From Larkinella sp. C7 (GTDB lineage Bacteria; Bacteroidota; Bacteroidia; Cytophagales; Spirosomataceae), in contig NZ_VBSL01000004.1 of NCBI RefSeq assembly GCF_006149005.1, forward strand, positions 310,001 through 374,000: DNA of 64,000 bases, in the 5' to 3' direction. How positions within the stretch are numbered: the first letter of the stretch is position 1; each line of letters begins with the position of its first letter. The notes under the pieces were generated by a model. The model made no database searches and was not told the origin of the DNA. It was given only the letters and a program-made list of their open reading frames with translations. A program made the position numbers and the translations under genes. Positions 44,001 through 50,800 of the stretch are shown here, one piece after another.

Positions 44001-44245
44001 TAGCCGCCGGTGAAATTTATCTGGAGATCCGTTCGCTCACCGAATGGAAATACCAGTTGCTGTATGCCGATAATGGTCCCGGTCTGCCGCCCGGTTTCGA
44101 TCTGGCCCGGGCGTCGACGCTGGGTCTGCAACTGGTCAATGACCTGAGCCGGCAGATTGGCGGCAGCGTGCAGTATGCAACGAAAAACGGGGCTGCTTTT
44201 ACCATTCACTTTACCAACCGCGATCAGCGGAAAAACGAAGACTAA
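41009..44245 (+). CDS. Propeller-type sensor histidine kinase (Y_Y_Y + HisKA_2)
   Basis: A 1078-residue sensor. After an N-terminal signal/anchor come two-component-regulator propeller repeats (GLASHEVFCGLQDAAGFLWF, GLFPDNLGNLWLCTSLGV, DEFDHLWISSDYGLIRFH), a Y_Y_Y domain (about 725-805, LEFQLLDFTKEEAHRYAYKI), one transmembrane helix (about 812-835), a coiled segment, then HisKA_2 with EIHHRVKNNLQVISG (phosphoacceptor His881 or His882) and an HATPase domain (MNELLSNSFKYAF, DNGPGLPPGF, GLQLVNDLSRQIGG). Periplasmic glycan sensing is common for this layout. Residues ~538-562 come from an in-frame 75-bp palindrome (42621-42695). The response regulator starts 5 bp downstream. Confidence 0.9.
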   Translation: MARFVRLLKRNLFSFFFRSPLILVYLMTAHTLPGQNDLTPAPSDYTITKRLLSIENGLASHEVFCGLQDAAGFLWFGTRNGLNRYDGKDCLLFTRQRNHLQDNKVVQLAKDDANHLFIAYSSTGFQLTTNGKVDVMDATTQEVKTLTAAFPNLPFKEQDVYWIANDGTDEISFLTAFPFRYWKYSSKRGFRLRYELKEWDQTQSDVNHRVTGPFCVFGNGSALLKLTNQHTQYLITNDTVFAFTQKDVLRSLPLGFTRQNELLVTYNTKTEVDHFAVGKLTRKGRFESIGDVQKYNLNAVKDRYWYQIVVATHGLSSILYINTDALYLWKEDAFLKIVAKPDWKGFENLFVYGLFPDNLGNLWLCTSLGVLQLTIEKNRFVPYFSISQQSLQPNSQARGIYAEKTGPIVANIWTHTFGQQGGKLQSVSDEEIKYAIVKHDSALYVGGYNLFQYNEKKNTITATPGGQGSEIWSLFSLNDSLLLLGRTTGFSVFNSRTRRFDSLSVATPNTPEAKFVYRFFKDKTGVVWAVAENGLYKLTNGDRRMTIDRRPSPMVNRRSSFVKIHSAFLNGLSLLDACRDADGIFWLATNGEGVYRWDPKANTIRQFNIAAGFPSDVLYRIEPDEFDHLWISSDYGLIRFHRKSFSVNTYTTVDGITHNEFNRTSSFRASDGRLFFGGIDGVNAFYPRDFRADTTTLQVPLRIIAFNQFVSSQNELVDKTTELLSTAHITLKPNDRFFTLEFQLLDFTKEEAHRYAYKIEGIDKDWNYITENSIRISGLPYGEFTLHIKGQNGEGTWSKSELILPLTVLTPFYWQWWFISGAILLFLLAVYFFIRFRINQLAADKKKLEQTVNERTVQLKRSLSEQSDLLLEKDVLMKEIHHRVKNNLQVISGLLELQSKGLTDVTAKDALRDGQNRVRSIALIHQNLYQFENLSTIDLKRFINDLCRQVQSVFQKQKPVVIRITVPDLHLDIDSAVPLGLIMNELLSNSFKYAFSEVAAGEIYLEIRSLTEWKYQLLYADNGPGLPPGFDLARASTLGLQLVNDLSRQIGGSVQYATKNGAAFTIHFTNRDQRKNED
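42621..42695 (+). repeat. 75-bp palindromic repeat inside the histidine kinase gene
   Basis: 42621-42640 pairs with 42676-42695 with one mismatch, and a second perfect pair, 11 bp (GACGATTGACC/GGTCAATCGTC), sits inside around the centre. The length is 75 bp, a multiple of three, encoding about 25 Arg/Ser/Pro-rich residues between GLYKL and KIHSAF of a propeller blade. Its words match hairpins at 44987-45009 and 47780-47823 in intergenic DNA. Confidence 0.85.
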
Positions 44246-44250
44246 AGGCC

Positions 44251-44994
44251 ATGGCTGTTTTAAAAATTGGCGTCGTGGAGGATGAACTGGTGATTGCCCG
44301 GACGATTCTGAATACCCTCGACGAACTGGGGTATTCGCACTGCGGCCCGGCCATTACCTACACCGAAGCCCTCGAAATGCTCGGAAACGACAAGCCGGAT
44401 CTGGTTTTGCTCGACATCCAGTTAGCCGGTCGGAAAGACGGGATCGATGTGGCGCAGAAGCTCAATGAATCCGATCCGGTACCGTTCATTTTTTTAACGG
44501 CCAACAGCGATGCCGAAACGATTGAGCGGGCCAAAAAGGTAAAACCACATGCGTACATTGTAAAACCGTTTACGAAAGAAGAACTGTTTGCGGCCATTGA
44601 AATCGCCTTCAGCAACTTTACCGGGAATCAGACGGATGTCAAGCCCGCTCCGGTAGCCGCGCACTCCGTCCGGAATTTTATGTTTGTGAAGGACGGTTAT
44701 GTCTTCAGAAAGGTGTTTTTGAAGGAACTGCTTTATCTGGAGAGCGACGCCAATTACGTGACCCTGCATCTGGCCTCCTCCAAAAAAATCATGGTTCGCT
44801 CCACCATCCATGATTTTATGGAACAGTTGGACCCTGGCCTGTTCATCCGCATCCACCGGAGTTACGCCGTAAATGTCAACCACATCGAGGATATTTTTCC
44901 TACTGAAATTTCCCTGCAAGGCGTTAAGATTCCCATTGGCAAATCCTACCGCGAAGAGCTTTATAGAGTTTTGGGACTGAAGAGTGACCATTGA
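44251..44994 (+). CDS. LytTR-type response regulator
   Basis: A 247-residue regulator. Receiver domain 1-~122: acidic pocket VEDE (residues 9-12), phosphoacceptor Asp55 in LVLLDIQLAG, conserved Thr in FIFLTANSD and Lys in YIVKPFTKEE. C-terminal LytTR DNA-binding domain about 150-247 (VFLKELLYLESDANYVTLHL, IHDFMEQLDPGLFIRIHRSY). It is five bases after the kinase stop, so the two form one two-component system. The last codons overlap the start of a palindromic word repeat at 44987-45009. Confidence 0.94.
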   Translation: MAVLKIGVVEDELVIARTILNTLDELGYSHCGPAITYTEALEMLGNDKPDLVLLDIQLAGRKDGIDVAQKLNESDPVPFIFLTANSDAETIERAKKVKPHAYIVKPFTKEELFAAIEIAFSNFTGNQTDVKPAPVAAHSVRNFMFVKDGYVFRKVFLKELLYLESDANYVTLHLASSKKIMVRSTIHDFMEQLDPGLFIRIHRSYAVNVNHIEDIFPTEISLQGVKIPIGKSYREELYRVLGLKSDH

Positions 44995-45009
44995 CGATGG
45001 TCAACCGTC
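44987..45009 (+). repeat. Palindromic word repeat overlapping the regulator stop
   Basis: GACCATTGACGATGGTC is a 6-bp-arm palindrome, extended by AACCGTC. It shares the GACCAT/ATTGAC/GGTCAA words with the repeats at 42621-42695 and 47780-47823. The response regulator stop codon (44992-44994) is inside it, so the final residues DH come from the repeat. Confidence 0.65.
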
Positions 45010-45110
45010 AAAATCTCCCCTCCCCAAGTTCCCTTCATTCATCCCTCACAAGCCACATTCGTCCCTTTTAGTTGGCCATTCGCCCAAACGGTACCAGTTT
45101 TGGTTCCGTT

Positions 45111-45308
45111 ATGGGATTGCTCGATCTGGACAAAATCATCATTAAACGGACTATTCTGGGGATTCGCTGCAGCCACTGTGGCGGCAATCTGGTGCTTTCT
45201 CCCCAACGATCCATCGCCGGGCGGTTTATCAAACTGGTATCGCTGGGCACCATAACGCCCAAAAATTACGAATGCGAGCATTGTCAAAAACGATACATGC
45301 TGCTCTAA
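45111..45308 (+). CDS. Small zinc-ribbon protein
   Basis: A 65-residue protein. Two knuckles, Cys20-x-x-Cys23 (RCSHCGG) and Cys55-x-x-Cys58 (ECEHCQK), form a typical treble or zinc-ribbon pair separated by 31 residues. The frame opens at a TTG 13 codons earlier, but ATG 45111 is preferred. It lies 27 bp upstream of the peroxiredoxin gene in the same direction. Function unknown; a metal-binding or nucleic-acid/protein-binding role is possible. Confidence 0.7.
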   Translation: MGLLDLDKIIIKRTILGIRCSHCGGNLVLSPQRSIAGRFIKLVSLGTITPKNYECEHCQKRYMLL

Positions 45309-45335
45309 CCATTAACCCTCAAAAAATCAAACACC

Positions 45336-46001
45336 ATGAGTCTCAGATTAGGTGACATCGCTCCTGATTTCCAGGCAGAAACAACCCAGGGAACCCTGAA
45401 TTTTCATGATTGGGTTGGCGACGGCTGGGCCATTCTCTTTTCCCACCCGAAAGATTTTACTCCGGTTTGCACCACCGAATTGGGGTACATGGCCAAATTG
45501 GCTTCCGATTTCGAACAACGCAATTGCAAAGTCCTGGGTCTCAGCGTCGATCCGGTTGAGAACCACCTGAAATGGAAAGCTGACATTGAAGAGACGCAAC
45601 ACTATCCGGTCAACTACCCGATGATCGGGGACACTGACCTGGCCATCGCCAAGCTGTATGACATGCTGCCTGCCGATGAGCCCGGAACGTCCGAAGGCCG
45701 GACAGCAGCTACCAACCACACCGTCCGGACGGTTTTTATCGTGGGACCCGACAAGAAAATCAAACTGCACCTGACTTATCCGATGACCACCGGGCGCAAC
45801 TTCCACGAAATTCTGCGCGTGCTGGACTCGATGCAACTGACGGCGGCTCATAAGGTAGCGACGCCGGTCAACTGGCAGAATGGCGACGATGTGATCATTG
45901 TGCCGGCCGTATCGGATGCGGAGGCCAAGGAAAAATACCCGAATGGCTGGAAAACCGTCAAACCGTACCTACGCATCGTGGCTCAACCGGGCAGAAACTA
46001 A
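45336..46001 (+). CDS. 1-Cys peroxiredoxin (Prx6 type)
   Basis: A 221-residue peroxiredoxin. The peroxidatic Cys45 is in HPKDFTPVCTTELG (P-x-x-x-(T/S)-x-x-C). Length over 200 with the C-terminal extension (GDDVIIVPAVSDAEAKEKYP ... GWKTVKPYLRIVAQP) marks the Prx6 class. No resolving Cys is seen at the usual C-terminal position. It reduces peroxides in the cytoplasm. It lies in a small redox cluster with a zinc ribbon upstream and a sulfide:quinone reductase-like flavoprotein downstream, and ends at a hairpin. Confidence 0.93.
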   Translation: MSLRLGDIAPDFQAETTQGTLNFHDWVGDGWAILFSHPKDFTPVCTTELGYMAKLASDFEQRNCKVLGLSVDPVENHLKWKADIEETQHYPVNYPMIGDTDLAIAKLYDMLPADEPGTSEGRTAATNHTVRTVFIVGPDKKIKLHLTYPMTTGRNFHEILRVLDSMQLTAAHKVATPVNWQNGDDVIIVPAVSDAEAKEKYPNGWKTVKPYLRIVAQPGRN

Positions 46002-46015
46002 GTGACGCAACCCAT

Positions 46016-46055
46016 TTCCCCTCGGCTCTCCGGCAGGCTCGTAAGCCGAGGGGAA
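46016..46055 (+). terminator. Hairpin after the peroxiredoxin gene
   Basis: TTCCCCTCGGCT (46016-46027) and AGCCGAGGGGAA (46044-46055) form a perfect 12-bp stem with a 16-nt loop. A T-run is lacking, so it may be a partial terminator or message stabiliser before the next gene at 46093. Confidence 0.65.
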
Positions 46056-46092
46056 AACGGGAAACCGTCTTACACGCTAAACCTCCAACGAA

Positions 46093-46317
46093 ATGTGGTT
46101 CGCTCCTAAATCAATGCGGGTATGGTTTGCCTTTACGGGCGCCATGTTGTGGTTGGGTATCTACCTGACCGGTTTTTCTACGGTACACTGGTTTGCGTAT
46201 GTACCGGCCATCAGTTTTGTCTTCTCTGCCATTACCGGTCTTTGTCTGCCGCTGACGGCGGCTTTCAAACTATTTGGCGTTCGCATCAAGGAGATTTCCA
46301 ATCAAACCGTCCACTAA
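46093..46317 (+). CDS. Small integral membrane protein
   Basis: A 74-residue protein with two hydrophobic helices (VWFAFTGAMLWLGIYLTGF and FAYVPAISFVFSAITGLCLP). It resembles the small inner-membrane proteins often found next to sulfide or rhodanese genes, but I do not assign a family. It lies 10 bp upstream of the flavoprotein gene and is probably co-transcribed with it. Coding status is supported by the spacing and hydropathy. Confidence 0.65.
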   Translation: MWFAPKSMRVWFAFTGAMLWLGIYLTGFSTVHWFAYVPAISFVFSAITGLCLPLTAAFKLFGVRIKEISNQTVH

Positions 46318-46327
46318 AAACCGTACC

Positions 46328-47461
46328 ATGAAATTACGTGTACTGGTACTCGGAGCAGGCTTTGGTGGCCTGGAACTCAGCACCATTCTTTCGGAAACCC
46401 TCGGTAATGAGCTGGATCTGACGTTGATCGATCAGCACGATTCCTTTTTCTTCGGTTTTTCCAAACTGGATGTGATGTTTGGGCGAAAACCGGCGGATGC
46501 GGTCAAGATTCCGTACCGTCACCTGGTCAAACCGGGTGTCCGGTTCAGGCAGGAAACCATCACGGCGATTGATCCGGTTGCCAAAAAAGTTACCACCCAA
46601 AATGCCACCTACGACGCGGATGTGCTGGTGGTTGCGTTGGGCGCCGATTACGACCTGGCAGCCACGCCGGGACTGGCGGAAGGCGGCCATGAATATTATT
46701 CGTTTGCCGGGGCCGAAACGTTGCGGAACGTGATTCCGCAGTTTACCAGTGGTCACGCCATCGTCGGCGTATGTGGAGCACCGTTCAAGTGTCCGCCCGC
46801 CCCGAGCGAAGCGGCTTTGATGCTGCATGATTACCTGCTCAAACGCGGGGTGCGGGACGCTTGCACCATCAGCATCGTCATGCCGTTTGGCTCACCCATT
46901 CCGCCGTCTCCCGATACGTCGAAAGCCTTGCTCCGGGCGTTTGAAGAACGGCACATCCAGTTCATTCCCCAGCGGAAAGTCCGTTCGCTCGACGCATCGC
47001 GTCAGGTCGCTATGCTGGACGATGGCACTGAAATGCCGTACAATTTATTCCTCGGGATTCCCAAGCACGTGGCTCCGGAGGTGGTTCTGGAAAGCGGTCT
47101 GGCCGAAAACGGGTGGATTCCGGTCACTAAAACGGATCTGCTCACCCGGTTTTCCGGCGTATACGCCATCGGTGATATCACCAGCGTTGGAACCCCCAAA
47201 GCCGGAGTTTTTGCGGAAGGGGCGGCTAAAATTGCGGCCGCTTCCATCATTGCCTCGTTTCGGGGGAAGGATAACGCGTCTGTTTATACGGGTGCGGGTT
47301 CCTGTTACATCGAATTTGGCGAAGGCCGGGTTGGCCGGGTAGATGTCGATTTTTTCTCGGGTCCCAAACCCCACGGGATTCACCATGAACCCTCCGAAAT
47401 GCTGGTCGTTGATAAGGACCATTTTGGCTCCAGCCGAAAAGCCCGCTGGTTTGGGATTTAG
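46328..47461 (+). CDS. FAD-dependent oxidoreductase, sulfide:quinone reductase/flavocytochrome c-like
   Basis: A 377-residue two-Rossmann flavoprotein. ATG 46328 starts right at the FAD motif: VLGAGFGGLE (GxGxxG). The second Rossmann region contains IVGVCGAPFKCPPAPSEAAL, whose CPPAP context with its Cys is typical of sulfide:quinone oxidoreductases; FSGVYAIGDITSVG is the FAD GD motif; a further Cys is in GAGSCYIEFG. These cysteines could form the sulfide-oxidation site. Membrane association would be peripheral. The partner genes are the upstream small membrane protein and the downstream 89-residue protein. Sulfide as substrate is inferred. Confidence 0.82.
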   Translation: MKLRVLVLGAGFGGLELSTILSETLGNELDLTLIDQHDSFFFGFSKLDVMFGRKPADAVKIPYRHLVKPGVRFRQETITAIDPVAKKVTTQNATYDADVLVVALGADYDLAATPGLAEGGHEYYSFAGAETLRNVIPQFTSGHAIVGVCGAPFKCPPAPSEAALMLHDYLLKRGVRDACTISIVMPFGSPIPPSPDTSKALLRAFEERHIQFIPQRKVRSLDASRQVAMLDDGTEMPYNLFLGIPKHVAPEVVLESGLAENGWIPVTKTDLLTRFSGVYAIGDITSVGTPKAGVFAEGAAKIAAASIIASFRGKDNASVYTGAGSCYIEFGEGRVGRVDVDFFSGPKPHGIHHEPSEMLVVDKDHFGSSRKARWFGI

Positions 47462-47507
47462 CCACGTTGAAAGTAGAATCTTTGTTCACCCCTAGACACT
47501 CAAAAAA

Positions 47508-47777
47508 ATGCCAACCTATCTCGTTGAAATTCCGCACTCGGAGACGGTGTCGGAATGTAAAAAAGTGATTAACGTTTTTTTGACCTCCGGTTCGCACATC
47601 ATCTCCCACGCGCACTGGGGTTGTAAAGACGGCGTTCATAAAATGTGGTTTATCTACGATTTTGAGAACAAAGAAAGTGTACTTCGGGCCATTCCGCCCC
47701 TGCTAAGGCCCAATGCGCAGGTCATCGAGCTGGTTAAATTCCGGGTAGAAGATGTCATGCTGTATACCGCCGATTGA
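47508..47777 (+). CDS. Small conserved protein downstream of the flavoprotein
   Basis: An 89-residue soluble protein, MPTYLVEIPHSETVSECKKV..., with GSHIISHAHWGCKDGVHKMWFIYDFEN and LLRPNAQVIELVKFRVED. The beta-alpha-beta pattern suggests a ferredoxin-like (muconolactone isomerase or YCII-type) fold, but no family is claimed. His, Trp and Cys in SHAHWGC are possible functional residues. It lies 46 bp after the flavoprotein gene in the same direction and its stop codon is next to a palindromic repeat. Confidence 0.7.
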   Translation: MPTYLVEIPHSETVSECKKVINVFLTSGSHIISHAHWGCKDGVHKMWFIYDFENKESVLRAIPPLLRPNAQVIELVKFRVEDVMLYTAD

Positions 47778-47779
47778 CG

Positions 47780-47823
47780 ATTGACCACCGACCATTGGCA
47801 ACCGTCGATGGTCGGTGGTCAAT
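47780..47823 (+). repeat. 16-bp perfect hairpin of the GACCAT/GGTCAAT family
   Basis: ATTGACCACCGACCAT (47780-47795) and ATGGTCGGTGGTCAAT (47808-47823) are exact reverse complements with a 12-nt loop. It follows the stop at 47777 by two bases and precedes the giant repeat-protein gene. It shares words with 42621-42695 and 44987-45009. A terminator role after the redox cluster is likely. Confidence 0.8.
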
Positions 47824-47838
47824 AAAACAGAAAACTCA

Positions 47839-50800
47839 ATGAGAGAACCAATACTGAATCATACAATGAATAACGCCCGACGGAGAGTTGCCACCCGGCG
47901 GTTTTGGCTTTTGCTTCCGATGTTCATTTGGGTAACCAGCAGCGCGTTTGCGCAGACCACCTGGACGGGGGGGATCGATGCCTCCTGGGAAAAACCGGGC
48001 AACTGGTCGGCGGGGGTGCCGGATGCTGCCGACGACGTCATCATTCCCGACGTAACGAACGACCCCGTCATTGCCGGCGGAACGGCAGCTTTGGCCCAAT
48101 CGGTGCTCATTCAGGCCAGTGGCTTGCTGACCATCAACGCGTCCGGAAGCCTGACCATCAACGGTTTTGCTACATACAGCACCCCGTCTGAGTTCACGGC
48201 GGGTTTGAACAACCTGGGCACCGTCAACAACAGCGGCAACCTGACCCTGGGGGCGGTCGCCAGCGTCGGGAAATACGGGATGATTAACCAGGGAAGTTTT
48301 ATTAACAAAACCGGTGGTGAAATCCACATTGACCGCACGACCGATACCGGAATTTTTCAGGCCAGCGGCACTTTTACGAATGAAGCAAACATTGCCATCG
48401 GCGTGCTGGCCGATATCGGACTTCACGGCATCTGGAACAATACCACCTTCAATAACACCGCCGGGACCATCCGCATTGATCGCGCGACGTTTCGGGGACT
48501 GGTAAATTATGCCGAAGCCGCGAAATCGATCAACGCTACCTTTACCAATTCCGCCACCATCACCATTACCAATGCCACGACCGTTTCGGCCGGGACCTCG
48601 ACGACGGCCGGCAGTGCGGGCATTGAAACCCGGGGAGCTTTCAACAACGCGGGGGGCGCCATCACCATCGATCGCACCAGCGGAACGGGACTTTATCACG
48701 CCGACGGTCCCTTCACCAATGCAGCGGAAATCACCATCGGGGCCACAGAACCGGCGGGAAATTATGGCTTGTCGAGCTGGGGGACGTTCAACCACACGGG
48801 CGGCCATATCCGAATTGATCGCACCAGCGAAATCGGGCTTCTCAACGCGTCGGGGGCGTTCACCAATTCGGCGTCCATCACCATCGGCGGGGTAGCCGGT
48901 GTCGGAGCTACGGGCGTGGAAAATCAGGCGATCTTTACCAACCACGCGGGGGCCGACCTCCACATCGATCGTTCCTCGTACGTCGGACTTCATCAGGCCG
49001 CCAGCACCTTCACCAATTCCGGAACCGTCACCATCGGAGCCTCGGAGATTGTGGGAACGTATGGTTTGATCAGCCGGGCGGCTTTTACCAACCAGGGCAG
49101 CGGCCAAATCAGCATTGACCGGTATGGCACCACCGCGCTGTTTCACCGGTCCGATACCTTCACCAATGCGGCCACTATTACCATCGGCGCACAGGCCAGC
49201 GTCGGGCTTCAGGGGATCAAGAACGATGCCATTTTCAATAACACGCCCGGCGGGACCATCTACATCGACCGCACCTCGGAATGGGCGTTGATGAACAATG
49301 GGGACGGTGCCCAGTCGATCAGCGGTACCTTCACGAATGCCGCCAACATCTTCATCGGCGCGAACACCAGCGTGGGGGCTTACGGTGTCTGGAATAAGGC
49401 CACTTTCAACAACAATGCGGGTGGGCATATCCGAATTGACCGCTCGACCGACACCGGGCTTTATCACGCCAGCGGTACCTTCACCAATGCGGCCGACCTT
49501 ACCATCGGAGCAAAGGCCACGGTGGGGTATCACGGCCTCTGGAACAGTGCGACCTTTACCAATACCGGTGGAACCACCAAAATCGATCGGACATCGCTGC
49601 GGGCGCTGGTGAACCATGCCGACGAACTCGAGTCGATCAGTGGCACCTTTACCAATTCGGCGACGATTACCATCGGATCTATCGCTGCAGTGGGACACTC
49701 GGGTATTGAAAACCGGGGGACTTTTAACAATACTTCGGGCGGAGCGATTGCTGTTGATCGTTCCGATAACTACGGGATCAATCTCATCGCCGGCACAATC
49801 ACCAATGCAGCCGCCATCACCATCGGTGGAATTGCCGGTGTGGGATATGTGGGCATTCGCGTTCAGGAAGCCGGTATTTTCAAGAATAACGCCGGGGGAA
49901 ACATCCACATCGACCGCTCCACGACTGCCGGAGTGTACATTGCCGAAGGAAGTTTTACCAATTCGGCGACCCTCACCATCGGCGGATCAGAAACTATCGG
50001 GCAGTACGGTATTTATAATTACGGCGTATTTTCGAATGCGGGCGGCCATATCCGGGTTGACCGCTCGACCAAAAATGGCGTTTACAACGCTTCCAATATC
50101 GGCCATTCGGGGTCGTTCACCAATTCGGCCACCATTACCATCGGTGGGGTAGCTGGTGTCGGCGAGTACGGGATTTACAACGTTGGTCCCCTCAACAATT
50201 CCGGAGGAACCATCAGCATCGATCGTTTCACCGAAGCTGGTATTTTCAATACGAAAATTTCGAATGACCAGGGTAAAGGAACGGTTACCAATGAGGCCGC
50301 CATCACCATCGGAGCAGCTGAATCTGAAAGTTCAGGGAAGTATGGTATTGTAAATGAGCATTCCTTTACAAATACCGGAACGGGCGGCCATATCCGGATT
50401 GACCGTTCCGGCGAAATTGGGCTTTACAACCGTTTGGGAACGTTCACCAATGCAGCCGCCATCACCATCGGCGGGGTTGCTAATGTGGGAGCAACGGGTC
50501 TGGAGAATCAGGCCACATTTTCCAACATAACAGGAGGAAACCTCAAAATCGATCGTTCCTCGTACGTTGGGCTTCACAATATCACCCTGACGGCGCCTGC
50601 TTCCTTTACCAATGCCGGAACCCTCACCATCGGAGCCCAGAAGGTTGTGATGCAGTATGGTATCATCAACCGGGCGGCTTTTGCCAACCAAACGGGGGGA
50701 CAAATCAACATCGACCATTTCTTTCTGGGCGGTTTGGATATCGAAAAAGAAGACTTTGCGAATGCCGGAACCGTTACCATTGGTGCATTGACGCCGGCTG

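Noticed and set aside
47836-49908. 690-codon minus-strand ORF opposite the T9SS repeat protein
   Set aside because: It mirrors the sense repeats and has no recognisable features; the sense strand has a signal peptide and sorting domain.
48208-50790. Repeat array considered as a CRISPR or satellite
   Set aside because: Units are in frame, of variable length, and diverged at DNA level while the protein motif is conserved; no unique spacers between identical repeats.
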